Shown: piece by piece, positions 12,176 through 24,373 of the stretch
Layout of the letters: each line of letters opens with the position of its first letter
Numbering within the stretch: position 1 is the stretch's first letter
Source of the DNA: Gordonia shandongensis DSM 45094
GTDB taxonomy: Bacteria; Actinomycetota; Actinomycetes; Mycobacteriales; Mycobacteriaceae
Assembly: GCF_000423025.1 (NCBI RefSeq)
Contig: NZ_AUHE01000002.1
Location: 248,001 to 312,000 of the forward strand
DNA: 64,000 nucleotides
Direction: 5' to 3'
Position numbers and translations under genes: made by a program
Notes under the pieces: generated by a model
Told to the model about the DNA's origin: nothing
The model's input: the letters and a program-made list of their open reading frames with translations, nothing else
Database searches by the model: none

Positions 12176-12696
12176 TGGCTCGGTCGTTCGCGACGCGGGA
12201 CTTCGGTGAGGGGTCGATCCCCGCGGGGACCGAACTGACGTGGGACTACGAGTATCGACCGCGGTGGATGAACCGCGCGGTCGCCGTCGCCTGCGCGATC
12301 GTGATGATCATCCACATCACCTTCGGGCTGCTCCTGGACGTCTCGTACACGGGCGTCAACGTGCGGTGGGTCGACAAGGCCGCGCTCATCTGCGTCGGAA
12401 TCCTCATCTGCGCCGTCCTGGTGTATCTGAGCCGGTCGCGGCTGCGGGTGGGCCCCGCGGGCGTCGGGGTTCGCAACATGGTCGGCGAGCGGATCTTCGG
12501 CTGGGATCAGGTGATCGGGATGGCCTACCCGGAGAAGGGGTTCTGCGCCCGGCTGCTGTTCCCGGGCGATGAGCACGTGCCCGTCATGGCCGTCCAGGCG
12601 CGGGACGCCGACCTGGCCGTCGAGGCGATGGGGCGATTCCGGGACCTGTACGAGCAGTACGCACCGGATCGGGGCGAATCCGGCGGCAGCGACTAG
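12175..12696 (+). CDS. Small membrane protein with PH-like domain (Rv1417-like)
   Basis: 173 residues with two transmembrane helices (about residues 35-57 and 66-86) and a soluble C-terminal half resembling bacterial PH domains ([21 protein letters not shown] onward). Mycobacterial relatives occupy the same place after ribH. The function is unknown. Translational coupling to ribH (TGATG) puts it under the FMN riboswitch, which hints at a flavin-linked or simply positional role. The gene ends with TAG, and that codon is part of the uvrC -10 element. Confidence 0.85.
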
Positions 12697-12699
12697 CCT
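12694..12699 (+). promoter_or_regulatory. -10 element for leaderless uvrC transcript
   Basis: TAGCCT overlaps the stop codon of the preceding gene and is 7 nt from the uvrC GTG (12707). No Shine-Dalgarno sequence is present in the gap. Confidence 0.5.
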
Positions 12700-12706
12700 G
12701 GGCGCC

Positions 12707-14698
12707 GTGGCTGATCCGACGTCCTACCGCCCGGCACCGGGCACCATCCCGGTCGATCCCGGGGTCTACAAGTTCCGAGATCAGCATCGCCGCGTCATCT
12801 ACGTGGGTAAGGCCAAGAACCTCCGGCAACGGCTCACCTCGTATTTCGCGGATCTGACGACCCTGCACCCGCGAACGCGGCAGATGGTCACGACGGCGGC
12901 GTCCCTGGAATGGACCGTCGTCGGCACCGAGGTCGAGGCGCTTCAGCTCGAATACAACTGGATCAAGGAGTTCGACCCGCGGTTCAACGTCCGCTACCGC
13001 GACGACAAGAGCTATCCGATGCTCGCGGTGACTCTCAACGAGGAGTACCCGCGGGTGTTCGTCTATCGCGGCGCCCGCAAACCGGGAGTCCGATACTTCG
13101 GGCCCTACTCGCACGCCTGGGCGATCCGTGAGACGGTCGACCTGCTCACCCGGGTGTTCGGGGTGCGAACCTGCTCCAAAGGGGTCTTCCGGCGCAGCGA
13201 ACAGATGGGACGCCCCTGTCTGCTGGGCTATATCGACAAGTGCTCGGCACCGTGCGTGGGACGCGTCAGCGCGCAGGAGCACCGGCAGATCGTCGATGAC
13301 TTCTGTGACTTCCTGGCCGGTCGCACCGATGGTCTGATCCGCCGTCTCGAACGCGAGATGCTGCAGGCGTCAGAAGAACTCGACTTCGAGCGCGCGGCCC
13401 GGTTGCGCGATGACGTCTCGGCGCTGCGGCGGGCGATGGAGAAGCAGGCGGTGGTGCTCGGCAACGGCACCGATGCCGACGTGATCGCACTCGTCGGCGA
13501 CGAACTGGAATCGTCGGTCGCCGTCTTCCACGTCCGCGACGGTCGAGTCCGCGGTGAGCGCGGATGGGTCGTCGAGGTACAGGAGAACGCATCGACCGCC
13601 GACCAGGTCGGCACGTTCCTCACCCAGTTCTACGGGGAGCAGACCGACATGAGTTCGGGGATTCCGCGCGAGGTGCTCGTTCCGGTGCTGCCCGACGACG
13701 TCGGACAGCGGGAGGCGTGGCTGTCCGAGCGGCGGGGAGCCGCCGTGCGGGTCCGTGTCCCGCAGCGCGGTGACAAGCGCACGCTGCTGCAGACGGTGGA
13801 GCGCAACGCCTCCGATGCGTTGGCCCGCCACAAACTGCAGCGGGCCGGAGATCTGACGTCCCGGTCGGCGGCGCTCACCGATCTGCAGGAGGCGCTCGGA
13901 CTCGACGACGCTCCGCTGCGGATCGAATGCATCGACATCTCCCACGTGCAGGGCACCGACGTGGTGGCGTCGCTGGTGGTGTTCGAGGACGGGCTGGCCA
14001 AGAAGGCCGACTACCGTCACTATTCGATCCGCGAGGCGGCCGGCGACGGCCATTCCGACGACGTCGCATCGATTGCGGAGGTCACGCGGCGACGATTCAA
14101 CAGGCACCGTCCCGGACAGGCCGCGGCACCACCCGTCGACGGTGAGACCGATGCGGACGATCCGGAGACCTCGCGGCGGGTGCGACGGTTCGCGTACCCG
14201 CCGAACCTGTTCGTCGTCGACGGCGGGGCCCCGCAGGTGCACGCCGCCGCCACGGTGCTCGATGAACTCGGCATCAGTGACGTCGCCGTCATCGGTCTGG
14301 CGAAACGACTCGAAGAGATCTGGATTCCGGGTGATGATGAACCGGTGATCCTCCCGCGCAACAGCGAGGCGCTGTTCCTGTTGCAGCGGGTGCGCGACGA
14401 GGCCCACCGTTTCGCGATCACCTTCCACCGAAGCAAGCGGAGCCGGCGGATGACGGCGTCGGCGCTCGACGGGATCGCCGGCCTCGGTGCCACGAGGCGT
14501 ACGGCACTGGTGACCCACTTCGGCTCGGTCGCGAACCTGAAGAAGGCCGACGTCGGGGAGATCGCACAGGTCAAGGGGATCGGTCCGGCGACGGCGCAGA
14601 CCGTGTACGAGGCGCTTCGCCCGGACACGGGCGGCCCGGTCGGTGCAGGCGACGATACGCACGGCGAGAAAGGCGACGAGATGAAGGACGCTGACTGA
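12707..14698 (+). CDS. uvrC: Excinuclease ABC subunit C
   Basis: 663 residues. This endonuclease makes both incisions during UvrABC nucleotide excision repair. The domain order is intact: an N-terminal GIY-YIG nuclease ([20 protein letters not shown]), a UVR motif around residues 205-240 ([19 protein letters not shown]), a C-terminal RNase H-like nuclease ([20 protein letters not shown]) and helix-hairpin-helix repeats at the end ([20 protein letters not shown]). GTG 12707 matches mycobacterial N-termini ([12 protein letters not shown]). The stop overlaps the rapZ ATG, starting a tight rapZ-yvcK chain. Confidence 0.97.
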   Translation: MADPTSYRPAPGTIPVDPGVYKFRDQHRRVIYVGKAKNLRQRLTSYFADLTTLHPRTRQMVTTAASLEWTVVGTEVEALQLEYNWIKEFDPRFNVRYRDDKSYPMLAVTLNEEYPRVFVYRGARKPGVRYFGPYSHAWAIRETVDLLTRVFGVRTCSKGVFRRSEQMGRPCLLGYIDKCSAPCVGRVSAQEHRQIVDDFCDFLAGRTDGLIRRLEREMLQASEELDFERAARLRDDVSALRRAMEKQAVVLGNGTDADVIALVGDELESSVAVFHVRDGRVRGERGWVVEVQENASTADQVGTFLTQFYGEQTDMSSGIPREVLVPVLPDDVGQREAWLSERRGAAVRVRVPQRGDKRTLLQTVERNASDALARHKLQRAGDLTSRSAALTDLQEALGLDDAPLRIECIDISHVQGTDVVASLVVFEDGLAKKADYRHYSIREAAGDGHSDDVASIAEVTRRRFNRHRPGQAAAPPVDGETDADDPETSRRVRRFAYPPNLFVVDGGAPQVHAAATVLDELGISDVAVIGLAKRLEEIWIPGDDEPVILPRNSEALFLLQRVRDEAHRFAITFHRSKRSRRMTASALDGIAGLGATRRTALVTHFGSVANLKKADVGEIAQVKGIGPATAQTVYEALRPDTGGPVGAGDDTHGEKGDEMKDAD

Positions 14699-15600
14699 TG
14701 TCGAACAATGACGCGGCGAACGGGACGACGGTGCTGTTCGTGACGGGGATGTCCGGCGCAGGTCGGACGTCGGTGGCCAATGTGCTCGAGGACGACGGCT
14801 GGTATGTCAGCGACAACGTTCCGGTGTCGCTGATCGCGCAGCTCGTCGAGATGGTGCGGACCAGCGAGGTCGGTGCGCAGCGCATCGCCATGGTGGTGCG
14901 GGCCGGCGACGTCGGCTTCAGCGACCGGGTCGCGGAGTTGCGGCGCGATCTGGAGGACGGCGGCGCCGACACCTCGATGATCTTCGTGGACGCCTCCGAC
15001 GATGTTCTCGTGCGCCGTTTCGAGCAGGTGCGCCGCCGACATCCGCTCCAGGGTTCGGGCACCCTCGGCGAGGGCATCGCGGCAGAACGCGAGATCCTGC
15101 AGCCCGTGGCCGCTGTCGCCGACAAGGTCATCGACACGTCCAACCTCAGTGCGACCCGACTGCGGTCGATCGTCGAGAACGTCTTCCCGAGCGCCGCCGG
15201 TCGCCGCCTGACGATCGCCGTCCAGTCGTTCGGATTCAAGTACGGGCTGCCGATCGACTGCGATCTGGTCGCCGACGTCCGCTTCCTGCCGAACCCGTAC
15301 TGGATCCCGGAACTGCGGGAGCACAACGGACGTGACGCCGCGGTGCGCGACTACGTCCTCGGTCAGGCCGACGCCGAGGAGTTCCTCGACCGCTATGTCG
15401 ACCTGGTCGGCATCGTGGCGCGCGGGTACCTCCGCGAGGGCAAGGGATACATGACCCTCGGCGTGGGCTGCACCGGTGGCAAACACCGGAGTGTGGCCAT
15501 GTCGGAGGCGTTGGCGCGACGCCTCCGCGAACAGATCGACTCGGGTGGTTCACCGGTGTACGACGTCGAGGTGACCCATCGGGACCTGGGGCGCGAATGA
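14698..15600 (+). CDS. rapZ: RapZ-family nucleotide-binding protein (YvcJ)
   Basis: 300 residues, the usual size. It has an N-terminal P-loop (VTGMSGAGRTSVANVL) and the C-terminal conserved blocks FGFKYGLPIDCDLVADVRF and GVGCTGGKHRSVAMSE. The last Walker A lysine is Arg, as also seen in mycobacterial members. RapZ in E. coli is an RNA adaptor controlling amino-sugar synthesis, and YvcJ in Bacillus is a nucleotidase. The actinobacterial role is not settled. It overlaps uvrC (TGATG) and yvcK (ATGA) and belongs to the conserved rapZ-yvcK-whiA block. Confidence 0.92.
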   Translation: MSNNDAANGTTVLFVTGMSGAGRTSVANVLEDDGWYVSDNVPVSLIAQLVEMVRTSEVGAQRIAMVVRAGDVGFSDRVAELRRDLEDGGADTSMIFVDASDDVLVRRFEQVRRRHPLQGSGTLGEGIAAEREILQPVAAVADKVIDTSNLSATRLRSIVENVFPSAAGRRLTIAVQSFGFKYGLPIDCDLVADVRFLPNPYWIPELREHNGRDAAVRDYVLGQADAEEFLDRYVDLVGIVARGYLREGKGYMTLGVGCTGGKHRSVAMSEALARRLREQIDSGGSPVYDVEVTHRDLGRE

Positions 15601-16616
15601 CGGCCCCGGTCCACAGTGACGCCGTGACCGGCGAGGGCGCACTCCGGGCGGTGGCGCTCGGCGGTGGGCACGGCCTGTTCAACACCCTCACCGCGTTGCG
15701 CTATCTGACACCGGACGTCACGGCGGTGGTCACGGTCGCCGACGACGGCGGATCGTCGGGCCGATTGCGTTCGGAACTCGGTCTGATTCCCCCCGGGGAC
15801 CTCCGGATGGCGTTGGCCGCGCTGATGGCGGCGCCGGCCGCGATCGCCGACCGGGAGGCGGTCGATCCGGTCTCGGCGCAACGGCACAGGGTGTGGGCAG
15901 ACCTGCTGCAGCACCGGCTCGGCGGTTACGGCGCGTTGGCCGGCCACCCGGTCGGGAATCTGCTCCTCTCGGGAGTCAACGAAGTCACCGGAGACGTGGT
16001 CGCGGCGCTCGACGCCCTCGTCGACCTGTTCGACGTCGACGGCCGGGTGCTGCCGATGGCCGAGGTGCCGTTGGTGATCGAGGCCGACGTCTCGGGACTG
16101 GAATCCGATCCTCGGGTGAGCCGGGTGATCCGCGGTCAGGTCGCCGTCGCGACGACCCCGGGGAAACCGCGCCGTGTGCGACTGATCCCGGAGTCCCCGG
16201 CCGGGTGCGCGGCCGCCGCCGACGCGATCCGGAACGCCGATGTGGTGACCCTCGGGCCGGGATCGTGGTTCTCGAGTGTGATTCCGCACGTGCTGGTGCC
16301 CGACCAGCTGGCCGCGTTGAACGACACCGATGCGCGGAAGCTGCTGCTGGTGAACCTCGCCGCGGAACCGGGGGAGACCACCGGATTCTCGGTCGAACGC
16401 CACCTGCACGTTCTGCACGCTCATGCCTCGACGCTCCAGGTCGACGACGTGATCGTCGACGAGGCCTCGGTGCCCGCGGGACTCGAGCGCACGCATCTGG
16501 AACGTGCGGCGGGGCGGTTCGGTGCTCGTCTGCGCGTGGCCGATCTGGCCATTGCGGGGACATCCGTGCACGACCCGGCGAAGACTGCGGCTACGGTGAG
16601 GGCCATGCTCGGATGA
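15597..16616 (+). CDS. yvcK: Gluconeogenesis factor family protein YvcK/CuvA
   Basis: 339 residues of the CofD-like/YvcK family. The nucleotide-binding start is LGGGHGLFNTLTALRYL, followed by VTVADDGGSSGRLRSELG and PPGDLRMAL. NADVVTLGPGSWFSSVIPHV lies near residue 220. Family members bind UDP-sugars and affect cell-wall synthesis and growth on gluconeogenic carbon; the mycobacterial orthologue CuvA matters for cell shape. The ATG overlaps the rapZ stop. The downstream gene is whiA, after a 206-bp spacer instead of the more usual short gap. Confidence 0.93.
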   Translation: MTAPVHSDAVTGEGALRAVALGGGHGLFNTLTALRYLTPDVTAVVTVADDGGSSGRLRSELGLIPPGDLRMALAALMAAPAAIADREAVDPVSAQRHRVWADLLQHRLGGYGALAGHPVGNLLLSGVNEVTGDVVAALDALVDLFDVDGRVLPMAEVPLVIEADVSGLESDPRVSRVIRGQVAVATTPGKPRRVRLIPESPAGCAAAADAIRNADVVTLGPGSWFSSVIPHVLVPDQLAALNDTDARKLLLVNLAAEPGETTGFSVERHLHVLHAHASTLQVDDVIVDEASVPAGLERTHLERAAGRFGARLRVADLAIAGTSVHDPAKTAATVRAMLG

Positions 16617-16714
16617 CGGGGCCGGTCGCGTTCGACGACCTGTTTCGGACGGCGGCGAGAGTCGTCGGCGACAGCGTCGGGACGATCTCGCTGTAGGCCG
16701 CATCCGACGGTCGG

Positions 16715-16720
16715 TAGAAT
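16715..16720 (+). promoter_or_regulatory. Candidate -10 upstream of whiA
   Basis: TAGAAT lies in the 206-bp yvcK-whiA spacer, 108 nt before the whiA GTG. It suggests whiA has its own promoter besides read-through from rapZ-yvcK. A 33-codon open frame (16731-16832) begins 10 nt after it and ends on a TGA that overlaps the ATG at 16829. It might be a leader ORF. Confidence 0.4.
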
Positions 16721-16822
16721 CCGACAGCACATGCACAACCATCCCGAAGGCATATCCGCACCGTGCCTGGCGGGCGTTCCGCCGCGGGGGCCGGGACACG
16801 AGGGGACAGGAGGGCGCGGATC

Positions 16823-17806
16823 GTGGCGATGACCGGGGCAGTGAAGGATGAGTTGAGCCGACTGGCGGTGACTCAGATCAGCTGCCGGAAGGCCGAGGTG
16901 TCCGCACTGCTCAGGTTCGCCGGCGGACTCCACATCGTCGGCGGTCGCGTGGTGGTGGAGGCCGAAGTCGATCTCGGCAACGTCGCGCGCCGCCTGCGGC
17001 ACGAGATCCACGCGCTGTTCGGTTACAGCGCCGACGTGCACGTGCTGCGCTCCGGCGGGGTGCGCAAGAGCGCCCGCTACATCGTTCGCGTCACCGACGA
17101 CGGTGAGGCGCTCGCGCGGCAGACGGGACTCCTCGATCTCCGCGGCCGTCCCGTGCGCGGGCTGCCGGCCCAGGTGGTCGGGGGCAGTGTGGGCGACGCC
17201 GAAGCCGCCTGGCGGGGCGCCTTCCTGGCCCACGGTTCGCTGACCGAGCCGGGACGCTCGTCGTCGATGGAGGTCAGCTGCCCCGGACCGGAGGCCGCGC
17301 TCGCACTGGTGGGCGCGGCACGCCGACTCGGCATCACGGCGAAGGCCCGCGAGGTCCGCGGCACCGATCGGGTGGTGATCCGCGACGGCGAGGCCATCGG
17401 AGCATTGCTGACCCGCATGGGGGCCCACGAGACACGGCTGGTCTGGGAGGAGCGGCGCATGCGCCGTGAAGTCCGGGCCACGGCGAACCGACTCGCGAAC
17501 TTCGACGACGCGACCCTCCGCCGATCGGCTCGAGCGGCGGTCGCGGCGGCCGCCCGTGTGGAGCGCGCGCTGGAGATACTCGGCGACGACGTGCCCGATC
17601 ACCTCGTCTCGGCCGGGCGTCTGCGGGTGGAGCACCGTCAGGCCTCCCTCGAGGAACTGGGCCAGCTCGCGGATCCGCCGATGACGAAGGACGCCGTCGC
17701 CGGCCGGATACGTCGACTCCTGTCGATGGCCGACAAGCGGGCGCGGACCGAGGGCATTCCGGACACGGAGTCGGCGGTCACCGCCGACCTGCTGGATGAC
17801 GCCTGA
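16823..17806 (+). CDS. whiA: Sporulation/division transcription factor WhiA
   Basis: 327 residues. The N-terminal two thirds is a LAGLIDADG-homing-endonuclease-like fold ([38 protein letters not shown]). The C-terminus is a helix-turn-helix domain ([20 protein letters not shown]). In Streptomyces it acts with WhiB to switch on division genes, and it is conserved in non-sporulating actinobacteria. GTG 16823 is chosen because AGGAGGG ends 8 nt before it and the resulting [14 protein letters not shown] matches the mycobacterial start. Confidence 0.95.
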   Translation: MAMTGAVKDELSRLAVTQISCRKAEVSALLRFAGGLHIVGGRVVVEAEVDLGNVARRLRHEIHALFGYSADVHVLRSGGVRKSARYIVRVTDDGEALARQTGLLDLRGRPVRGLPAQVVGGSVGDAEAAWRGAFLAHGSLTEPGRSSSMEVSCPGPEAALALVGAARRLGITAKAREVRGTDRVVIRDGEAIGALLTRMGAHETRLVWEERRMRREVRATANRLANFDDATLRRSARAAVAAAARVERALEILGDDVPDHLVSAGRLRVEHRQASLEELGQLADPPMTKDAVAGRIRRLLSMADKRARTEGIPDTESAVTADLLDDA

Positions 17807-17832
17807 CACCGTTTCGTGCGACCTTCCGCTGA

Positions 17833-18939
<1,107 letters not shown>

Positions 18940-18943
18940 TCAC

Positions 18944-20161
18944 ATGGCAGTTCGTACTCTGGAAGACCTTCTGGCCGAAGGAGTGTCGGGCCGGGGCGTG
19001 CTGGTGCGCTCGGATCTCAACGTTCCGCTCGACGGCGGGACCATCACCGATCCGGGGCGCATCGCCGCGTCGGTGCCGACGATCGCCGCACTCGTCGACG
19101 CCGGCGCCAAGGTCATCGTCACCGCCCACCTCGGTCGTCCCACGGGCGAACCCGACCCGGCGCTCTCCCTCGCTCCGGTCGCCGCCCGACTGGCCGAGGA
19201 GTTGGGACGCAACGTTCAGCTCGCCGGCGACGTCGTCGGCTCGGACGCACTGGCGCGCGCGGAGGGACTCACCGACGGCGACGTCCTCCTGCTCGAGAAC
19301 ATCCGTTTCGATGCCCGCGAGACCAGCAAGGACGATGCCGAGCGCCGTGCGCTGGCGCGAGCGCTCGTCGAACTCGTCGGTGAGGACGGGGCCTTCGTGT
19401 CCGACGGTTTCGGCGTCGTGCACCGCAAGCAGGCGTCGGTCTACGACGTGGCGACCCTGTTGCCGGCATACGCCGGCGGACTCGTCGCCGCCGAAGTGGC
19501 GGTGCTGCGCAAGCTGACCTCGGAGGTCGAGCGTCCGTACGCGGTCGTTCTCGGCGGATCGAAGGTGTCCGACAAACTGGGCGTCATCGAGGCTCTCGCA
19601 CCGAAGGTCGACACCCTGGTGATCGGCGGCGGGATGGCGTTCACGTTCATCAAGGCGCAGGGCAGCCCGGTGGGCGACTCGCTGATGCAGGACGACATGA
19701 TTCCGACGTGCACCGACCTCCTCGACAAGTACGGCGACGTGATCCACCTGCCGCACGACATCGTCGTGGCCGACCGGTTCGCGGCGGACGCCGACACGAG
19801 CATCGCGATGACCCGGGACGGCTTCACCGAGGGGATGGGCCTGGACATCGGTCCGGGAACCGTCGATCGATTCGCGACCGTGTTGCGCGAGGCCAAGACC
19901 ATCTTCTGGAACGGGCCGTCGGGCGTCTTCGAGTTCGAGAAGTTCGCCGAGGGCACCCGCGGGGTGGCCGAGGCGATCGTGGAGGCGACCCGCAACGGTG
20001 CGTACAGCGTGGTCGGCGGCGGCGACTCGGCCGCGGCCGTCCGTGCCCTCGGCATCCCGGACGAGGCGTTCTCGCACATCTCGACCGGTGGCGGTGCATC
20101 CCTGGAGTACCTCGAGGGCAAGGAGCTCCCGGGGCTGTCTGTTCTGGAGGTCAAAGCGTGA
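18944..20161 (+). CDS. pgk: Phosphoglycerate kinase
   Basis: 405 residues. It transfers phosphate from 1,3-bisphosphoglycerate to ADP. The family start [11 protein letters not shown], the substrate site [11 protein letters not shown], the [15 protein letters not shown] helix and the nucleotide loop [15 protein letters not shown] are all present. It starts 4 bp after gap and overlaps tpiA by 4 nt (GTGA), so the three glycolytic genes are translated as a unit. Confidence 0.98.
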   Translation: MAVRTLEDLLAEGVSGRGVLVRSDLNVPLDGGTITDPGRIAASVPTIAALVDAGAKVIVTAHLGRPTGEPDPALSLAPVAARLAEELGRNVQLAGDVVGSDALARAEGLTDGDVLLLENIRFDARETSKDDAERRALARALVELVGEDGAFVSDGFGVVHRKQASVYDVATLLPAYAGGLVAAEVAVLRKLTSEVERPYAVVLGGSKVSDKLGVIEALAPKVDTLVIGGGMAFTFIKAQGSPVGDSLMQDDMIPTCTDLLDKYGDVIHLPHDIVVADRFAADADTSIAMTRDGFTEGMGLDIGPGTVDRFATVLREAKTIFWNGPSGVFEFEKFAEGTRGVAEAIVEATRNGAYSVVGGGDSAAAVRALGIPDEAFSHISTGGGASLEYLEGKELPGLSVLEVKA

Positions 20162-20961
20162 GCACGGAATCGCACGGCGGGCGAAAGCCGCTGATCGCGG
20201 GCAACTGGAAGTGCAATCTGAATCACTTCGAGGCGATCGCGTTGGTGCAGAAGATCTCGTTCGCGCTGCCGGAGAAGTACTTCGAGAAGGTCGACGTGAC
20301 GGTGATCCCGCCGTTCACGGACATCCGGAGCGTTCAGACGATCGTCGACGGCGACAAGCTGCTGCTGAGCTACGGAGCCCAGGATCTGTCCGAGCACGAC
20401 TCGGGCGCCTACACCGGCGAGATCAGCGGTGCGTTCCTGTCGAAGCTCGGCTGCAGCTACGTGATCGTCGGGCACTCCGAGCGGCGCAGTCTGCACGCAG
20501 AGTCCGATGACGTCGTCCTCGCGAAGACCAAGGCCGCACTTCGGCACGGACTCACACCGATCGTCTGCATCGGCGAGGGCCTCGAGGTGCGGGAGGCCGG
20601 CGATCACGTCGCGTACAACGTCGAGCAGATCACCGCATCGCTGGCCGGGCTCTCGGCCGAGGAGATCTCGAAGGTCGTCGTCGCCTACGAACCGGTCTGG
20701 GCCATCGGCACGGGTCGGGTCGCGAGCGCCGACGACGCACAGGAGGTGTGCGGGGCCGTGCGCGGCGCAATCGCCGAGCTGAGCGACGCCGGCACCGCCG
20801 CCGGCGTCCGGATCCTGTACGGCGGATCGGTCAACGCCAAGAACGTCGGCGAGATCGTCGGCCGGACCGACGTCGACGGCGCTCTGGTGGGCGGTGCATC
20901 GCTCAAGGCCGACGAGTTCGCGCAACTCTCGGCGATCGCCGCGGGCGGCCCGCTGCTGTAG
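20158..20961 (+). CDS. tpiA: Triosephosphate isomerase
   Basis: This 267-residue TIM barrel interconverts dihydroxyacetone phosphate and glyceraldehyde-3-phosphate. Catalytic features are Lys in [10 protein letters not shown], His in IVGHSERR, Glu in [12 protein letters not shown] and the phosphate loop YGGSVNAKN. The GTG start overlaps the pgk stop. The preceding frame stays open far into pgk, but the [18 protein letters not shown] start gives the standard length. Confidence 0.97.
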   Translation: MSTESHGGRKPLIAGNWKCNLNHFEAIALVQKISFALPEKYFEKVDVTVIPPFTDIRSVQTIVDGDKLLLSYGAQDLSEHDSGAYTGEISGAFLSKLGCSYVIVGHSERRSLHAESDDVVLAKTKAALRHGLTPIVCIGEGLEVREAGDHVAYNVEQITASLAGLSAEEISKVVVAYEPVWAIGTGRVASADDAQEVCGAVRGAIAELSDAGTAAGVRILYGGSVNAKNVGEIVGRTDVDGALVGGASLKADEFAQLSAIAAGGPLL

Positions 20962-20979
20962 GGCCCCGAACCCATCGCG

Positions 20980-21036
20980 TAGACTGTGGCAGGTCGTCTC
21001 CGACGGAGGCGACCTGCCTCGGTCGTCGCGCCGAGG
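20980..21036 (+). promoter_or_regulatory. secG promoter -10 and structured leader
   Basis: TAGACT (20980-20985) is a good -10 element just after tpiA. A 12-bp hairpin follows directly, with arms 20990-21001 and 21005-21016, a 3-nt loop and one G-U pair. A second hairpin with 6-bp arms (21017-21022 and 21031-21036) comes next. No T-run follows. The hairpins could be a leader structure on the secG mRNA or a barrier to read-through from tpiA. Confidence 0.45.
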
Positions 21037-21080
21037 CCGACCCGCTTCACCGACGCTACGACGAACAGGACCAACACCTC

Positions 21081-21314
21081 GTGACTATCGCGCTGAACAC
21101 CGGTTTGTTCATCACCAGCGTGCTGCTGATCGTTCTGGTCCTGCTGCATCGCGCCAAGGGCGGCGGCCTGTCGTCGCTGTTCGGTGGTGGCGTCCAGTCC
21201 AGCCTGTCCGGCTCCTCGGTCGTCGAGAAGAACCTCGACCGGCTGACGGTGGTCGTGGGTCTCATCTGGTTCATTCTCATCGTCGCGGTCGGTCTCGACA
21301 TCAAGTTCTCCTGA
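21081..21314 (+). CDS. secG: Preprotein translocase subunit SecG
   Basis: 77 residues with two transmembrane helices (about 3-22 and 53-73) flanking a Gly/Ser-rich loop (KGGGLSSLFGGGVQSSLSGS). This is the standard SecG layout. SecG joins SecY and SecE in the membrane channel and aids SecA-driven export. Its place after tpi and next to ppc is shared with corynebacteria and mycobacteria. The start is GTG 21081 with a weak AGGA upstream. Confidence 0.93.
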   Translation: MTIALNTGLFITSVLLIVLVLLHRAKGGGLSSLFGGGVQSSLSGSSVVEKNLDRLTVVVGLIWFILIVAVGLDIKFS

Positions 21315-21472
21315 CGTCGCGTTCTGCCGACGTCGAGTCCGCCTGACGGGGGCGTTCACCCGAAGTCGCGGGTCGCGCGGCTCGACGAACGCTCCGAGCA
21401 CGGCTAGGCCCGGTGCCGTCCGACGGCTGCAGACGAGACCCGCGTCGCGGCTCGCGGACGTACGTTGGAGAC

Positions 21473-24307
21473 ATGACTGAACACGACCCGATCACCGACG
21501 CCGTCGCTCGCGCTGTCGCCACGCCGATGGTCGACCGCATCCGGGTCGATGACACCGGCCGAGCGCTCACCGAGCCGCTGCGCGACGACATCCGATTCCT
21601 GGGCGGCGTGCTCGGAGAGGTGATCCGAGAGCACGCCGGCGACGACATCTTCGCGCTCGTCGAGGACTCGCGACGCGACGCGTTCGGGATCCGGTACGCG
21701 CAGGTCGAGCGCGATGACCTGGCCGCACGGTACACCGGCCGCCCGGTCGAAGACCTCCTTCCCGTGATCAGGGCGTTCACGAACTTCGCCCTCCTGGCCA
21801 ATCTCGCCGAGGACCTGCATCGCGAGCGCCGCCGCCGCATCCACCTGCGGGCCGGCGATCCACCGCAGGCCTCGTCCCTCGCCGCGACGTTCGGCGCCCT
21901 TGCGAGAGCTGGGCTCCGCGACGATCAGGTCGGTCGCGCTCTCGCCGAGGCCGACGTGGTGCCGGTGATCACCGCGCACCCCACCGAGACCCGACGTCGG
22001 AGCGTCTTCGACGCACAGAACCGGATCACCGAGCTCATGCGGGTGCGGGCACGCACCGAGCTCACGCCGGAGGAGGAGTCCGGTCTGCGGGCCGACATCG
22101 CGCGGCAGATCCAACTCCTGTGGCAGACAGCGCTCATCAGGATGCGTCGACTGACGATCTCCGATGAGATCACCACCGGGCTGCGGTATTACGGGGCCTC
22201 GTTCTTCGACGTGGTTCCGGCCCTGAACAACGACGTCCGCGACGCGTTGACCGCGGCGTACCCCGATGCGGGTCTGGACGGTGTGTCGATGATCTCCATG
22301 GGCTCGTGGATCGGCGGCGACCGCGACGGCAACCCGTTCGTGACCGGCGACGTGGTTCGGGAGGCGACGTCGAGTGCCGCCGCCACCGTGATGCGGCACC
22401 ATCTCGACGAGTTGGCGGCGCTGCACCGGGAGTTGAGCCTCTCGGCGCGGCTGTTCGCCCCGGTCACCGAGGAGCTGACGGCGCTGGGGGCCGGGCAGTC
22501 GCCGGACGGCGGACCCGACGAGCCCGACGACGAGCCGTTCCGTTCGGCGATCACGGCGGTTCGCGGTCGCGTCCTCGCGCGTGCCCGGATAACGGTGGGG
22601 GAGGATGCCGTCGCACCCGGCGACCGCGACCTGGCCGCCGCGTCTCACCCGTACGCCGACGCCGCCGAGTTCCTCGCCGACCTCGACGTGATCGATCGAG
22701 CACTGCGGGCGGCGTCCGACGCCGCCGTCGCCGACGACCGTCTGCGCGCCCTGCGAGAGTCCGTGCGGACATTCGGATTCCACCTCGCGGGCCTCGACAT
22801 GCGGCAGAACTCGGAGACCCATGAGGAGGTCGTCGGGGAGCTTCTGCAGTGGGCGGGCGCGTGCACCGACTACACCGCCCTCGCCGAGTCGGATCGGGTG
22901 GCGCTGCTGGTCGCGGAGCTGACCTCGCGGCGACCCCTGGCGACCCCGGACGCCGACCTCAGCGAGCTCGCCGATCGCGAGCTCGGTGTGCTCCGCGCGG
23001 CGGCCGACGCGGTCGGCACCTTCGGGCCCGCGACGGTCCCGACCTACGTCATCAGCATGTGCACGTCCGTCTCGGACATGCTCGAGGCCCTGGTGCTCCT
23101 CAAAGAGGTCGGGCTCTACCGGTCCGGTCGGTGTTCGGTGCGCATCGTTCCGTTGTTCGAGACGATCGAGGATCTCCGCGACGGCGCGCGGACCCTCTCC
23201 GCGGCTCTCGCGCTGGGCTTCTATCGGGAGCTGGTCGCGAGCCAGGACGACACACAGGAGGTGATGCTCGGGTACTCCGACTCCAACAAGGACGGCGGGT
23301 ACCTGGCGGCCAACTGGGCGCTGTACCGGGCCGAACTGGATCTCGTGGAGGCGGCGCGCGCGGCCGACGTGCGCCTACGACTGTTCCACGGCCGGGGCGG
23401 GACCGTCGGACGCGGCGGCGGACCGAGCTACGAGGCGATCTTGGCGCAGCCGCCGGGAGCGGTGCGGGGCTCCTTGCGGCTCACCGAACAGGGCGAGATC
23501 ATCGCCGCGAAGTACGCCGAACCGGTGAGTGCCCGGCGCAACCTCGAATCGCTGCTGGCCGCGACGATCGAATCGTCGTTGCTCGACGTGGAGGGGCTGG
23601 GAGATCGATCGGAGGTCGCGTACTCCGACTTCGACGAATTGGCGGATCTGGCGCGCGACGCCTACCGCGAACTGGTGCATCAGACCCCCGGCTTCGTCGA
23701 GTACTTCACGGCGTCGACGCCGCTGTCGGAGATCGGGGCGCTCAACATCGGCAGTCGACCGACCGCACGGAAGCAGACCACCGAGATCGCCGATCTGCGG
23801 GCGATCCCGTGGGTCCTCTCGTGGACGCAGTGCCGGGTGATGCTGCCCGGGTGGTACGGCGTCGGGACGGCGTTCGAGAAGTGGATCGGCGATGATCCCG
23901 ATCGGCTGGCGACCCTCACCGAGTACTACCGCGACTGGCCCTTCTTCACCTCGGTGATGTCGAATATGGCGCAGGTCCTCGCGAAATCGGATATGGGGTT
24001 GGCTCATCGGTATGCGCAGCTCGTGCCCGACACCGACCTCCGCGATCGGGTCTTCGGGAAGATCGTGGACGAGCACGAACGGACTCTGGCGATGTACGCC
24101 GCGATCACCGGCAGCACCGACCTCCTGGCCGACAACGATGCGCTGAAGCGGTCCGTCTACAACCGGTTCCCCTACCTGGAGCCGCTCAATCTGCTGCAGG
24201 TCGAGTTGCTCCGACGATTCCGGTCGGGTGAGGACAGTCCACGCATCAGGCGCGCCATCCAGCTCACGATGAACGGATTGGCGACGGCCCTGCGCAACAG
24301 CGGCTGA
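21473..24307 (+). CDS. ppc: Phosphoenolpyruvate carboxylase
   Basis: 944 residues, full length. It carboxylates PEP to oxaloacetate to refill the TCA cycle. The catalytic signatures are present: [70 protein letters not shown] and [20 protein letters not shown]. The extreme C-terminus is LRNSG, close to the usual RNTG tail that contributes to the active site. ATG 21473 lies 6 nt after TACGTT (21461-21466), a leaderless-type arrangement. It is convergent with pgl. Confidence 0.97.
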   Translation: MTEHDPITDAVARAVATPMVDRIRVDDTGRALTEPLRDDIRFLGGVLGEVIREHAGDDIFALVEDSRRDAFGIRYAQVERDDLAARYTGRPVEDLLPVIRAFTNFALLANLAEDLHRERRRRIHLRAGDPPQASSLAATFGALARAGLRDDQVGRALAEADVVPVITAHPTETRRRSVFDAQNRITELMRVRARTELTPEEESGLRADIARQIQLLWQTALIRMRRLTISDEITTGLRYYGASFFDVVPALNNDVRDALTAAYPDAGLDGVSMISMGSWIGGDRDGNPFVTGDVVREATSSAAATVMRHHLDELAALHRELSLSARLFAPVTEELTALGAGQSPDGGPDEPDDEPFRSAITAVRGRVLARARITVGEDAVAPGDRDLAAASHPYADAAEFLADLDVIDRALRAASDAAVADDRLRALRESVRTFGFHLAGLDMRQNSETHEEVVGELLQWAGACTDYTALAESDRVALLVAELTSRRPLATPDADLSELADRELGVLRAAADAVGTFGPATVPTYVISMCTSVSDMLEALVLLKEVGLYRSGRCSVRIVPLFETIEDLRDGARTLSAALALGFYRELVASQDDTQEVMLGYSDSNKDGGYLAANWALYRAELDLVEAARAADVRLRLFHGRGGTVGRGGGPSYEAILAQPPGAVRGSLRLTEQGEIIAAKYAEPVSARRNLESLLAATIESSLLDVEGLGDRSEVAYSDFDELADLARDAYRELVHQTPGFVEYFTASTPLSEIGALNIGSRPTARKQTTEIADLRAIPWVLSWTQCRVMLPGWYGVGTAFEKWIGDDPDRLATLTEYYRDWPFFTSVMSNMAQVLAKSDMGLAHRYAQLVPDTDLRDRVFGKIVDEHERTLAMYAAITGSTDLLADNDALKRSVYNRFPYLEPLNLLQVELLRRFRSGEDSPRIRRAIQLTMNGLATALRNSG

Positions 24308-24373
24308 CCGGGATTCGAGATTCGGGCGGACCGCCGCTTCCGAAGGACCGACGGGTCGGAGCGTGCGGTCCGC

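Noticed and set aside
14698-15600. Loss of Walker A lysine in RapZ as a defect
   Set aside because: Arginine at this position also occurs in mycobacterial homologues, so it is a lineage feature.
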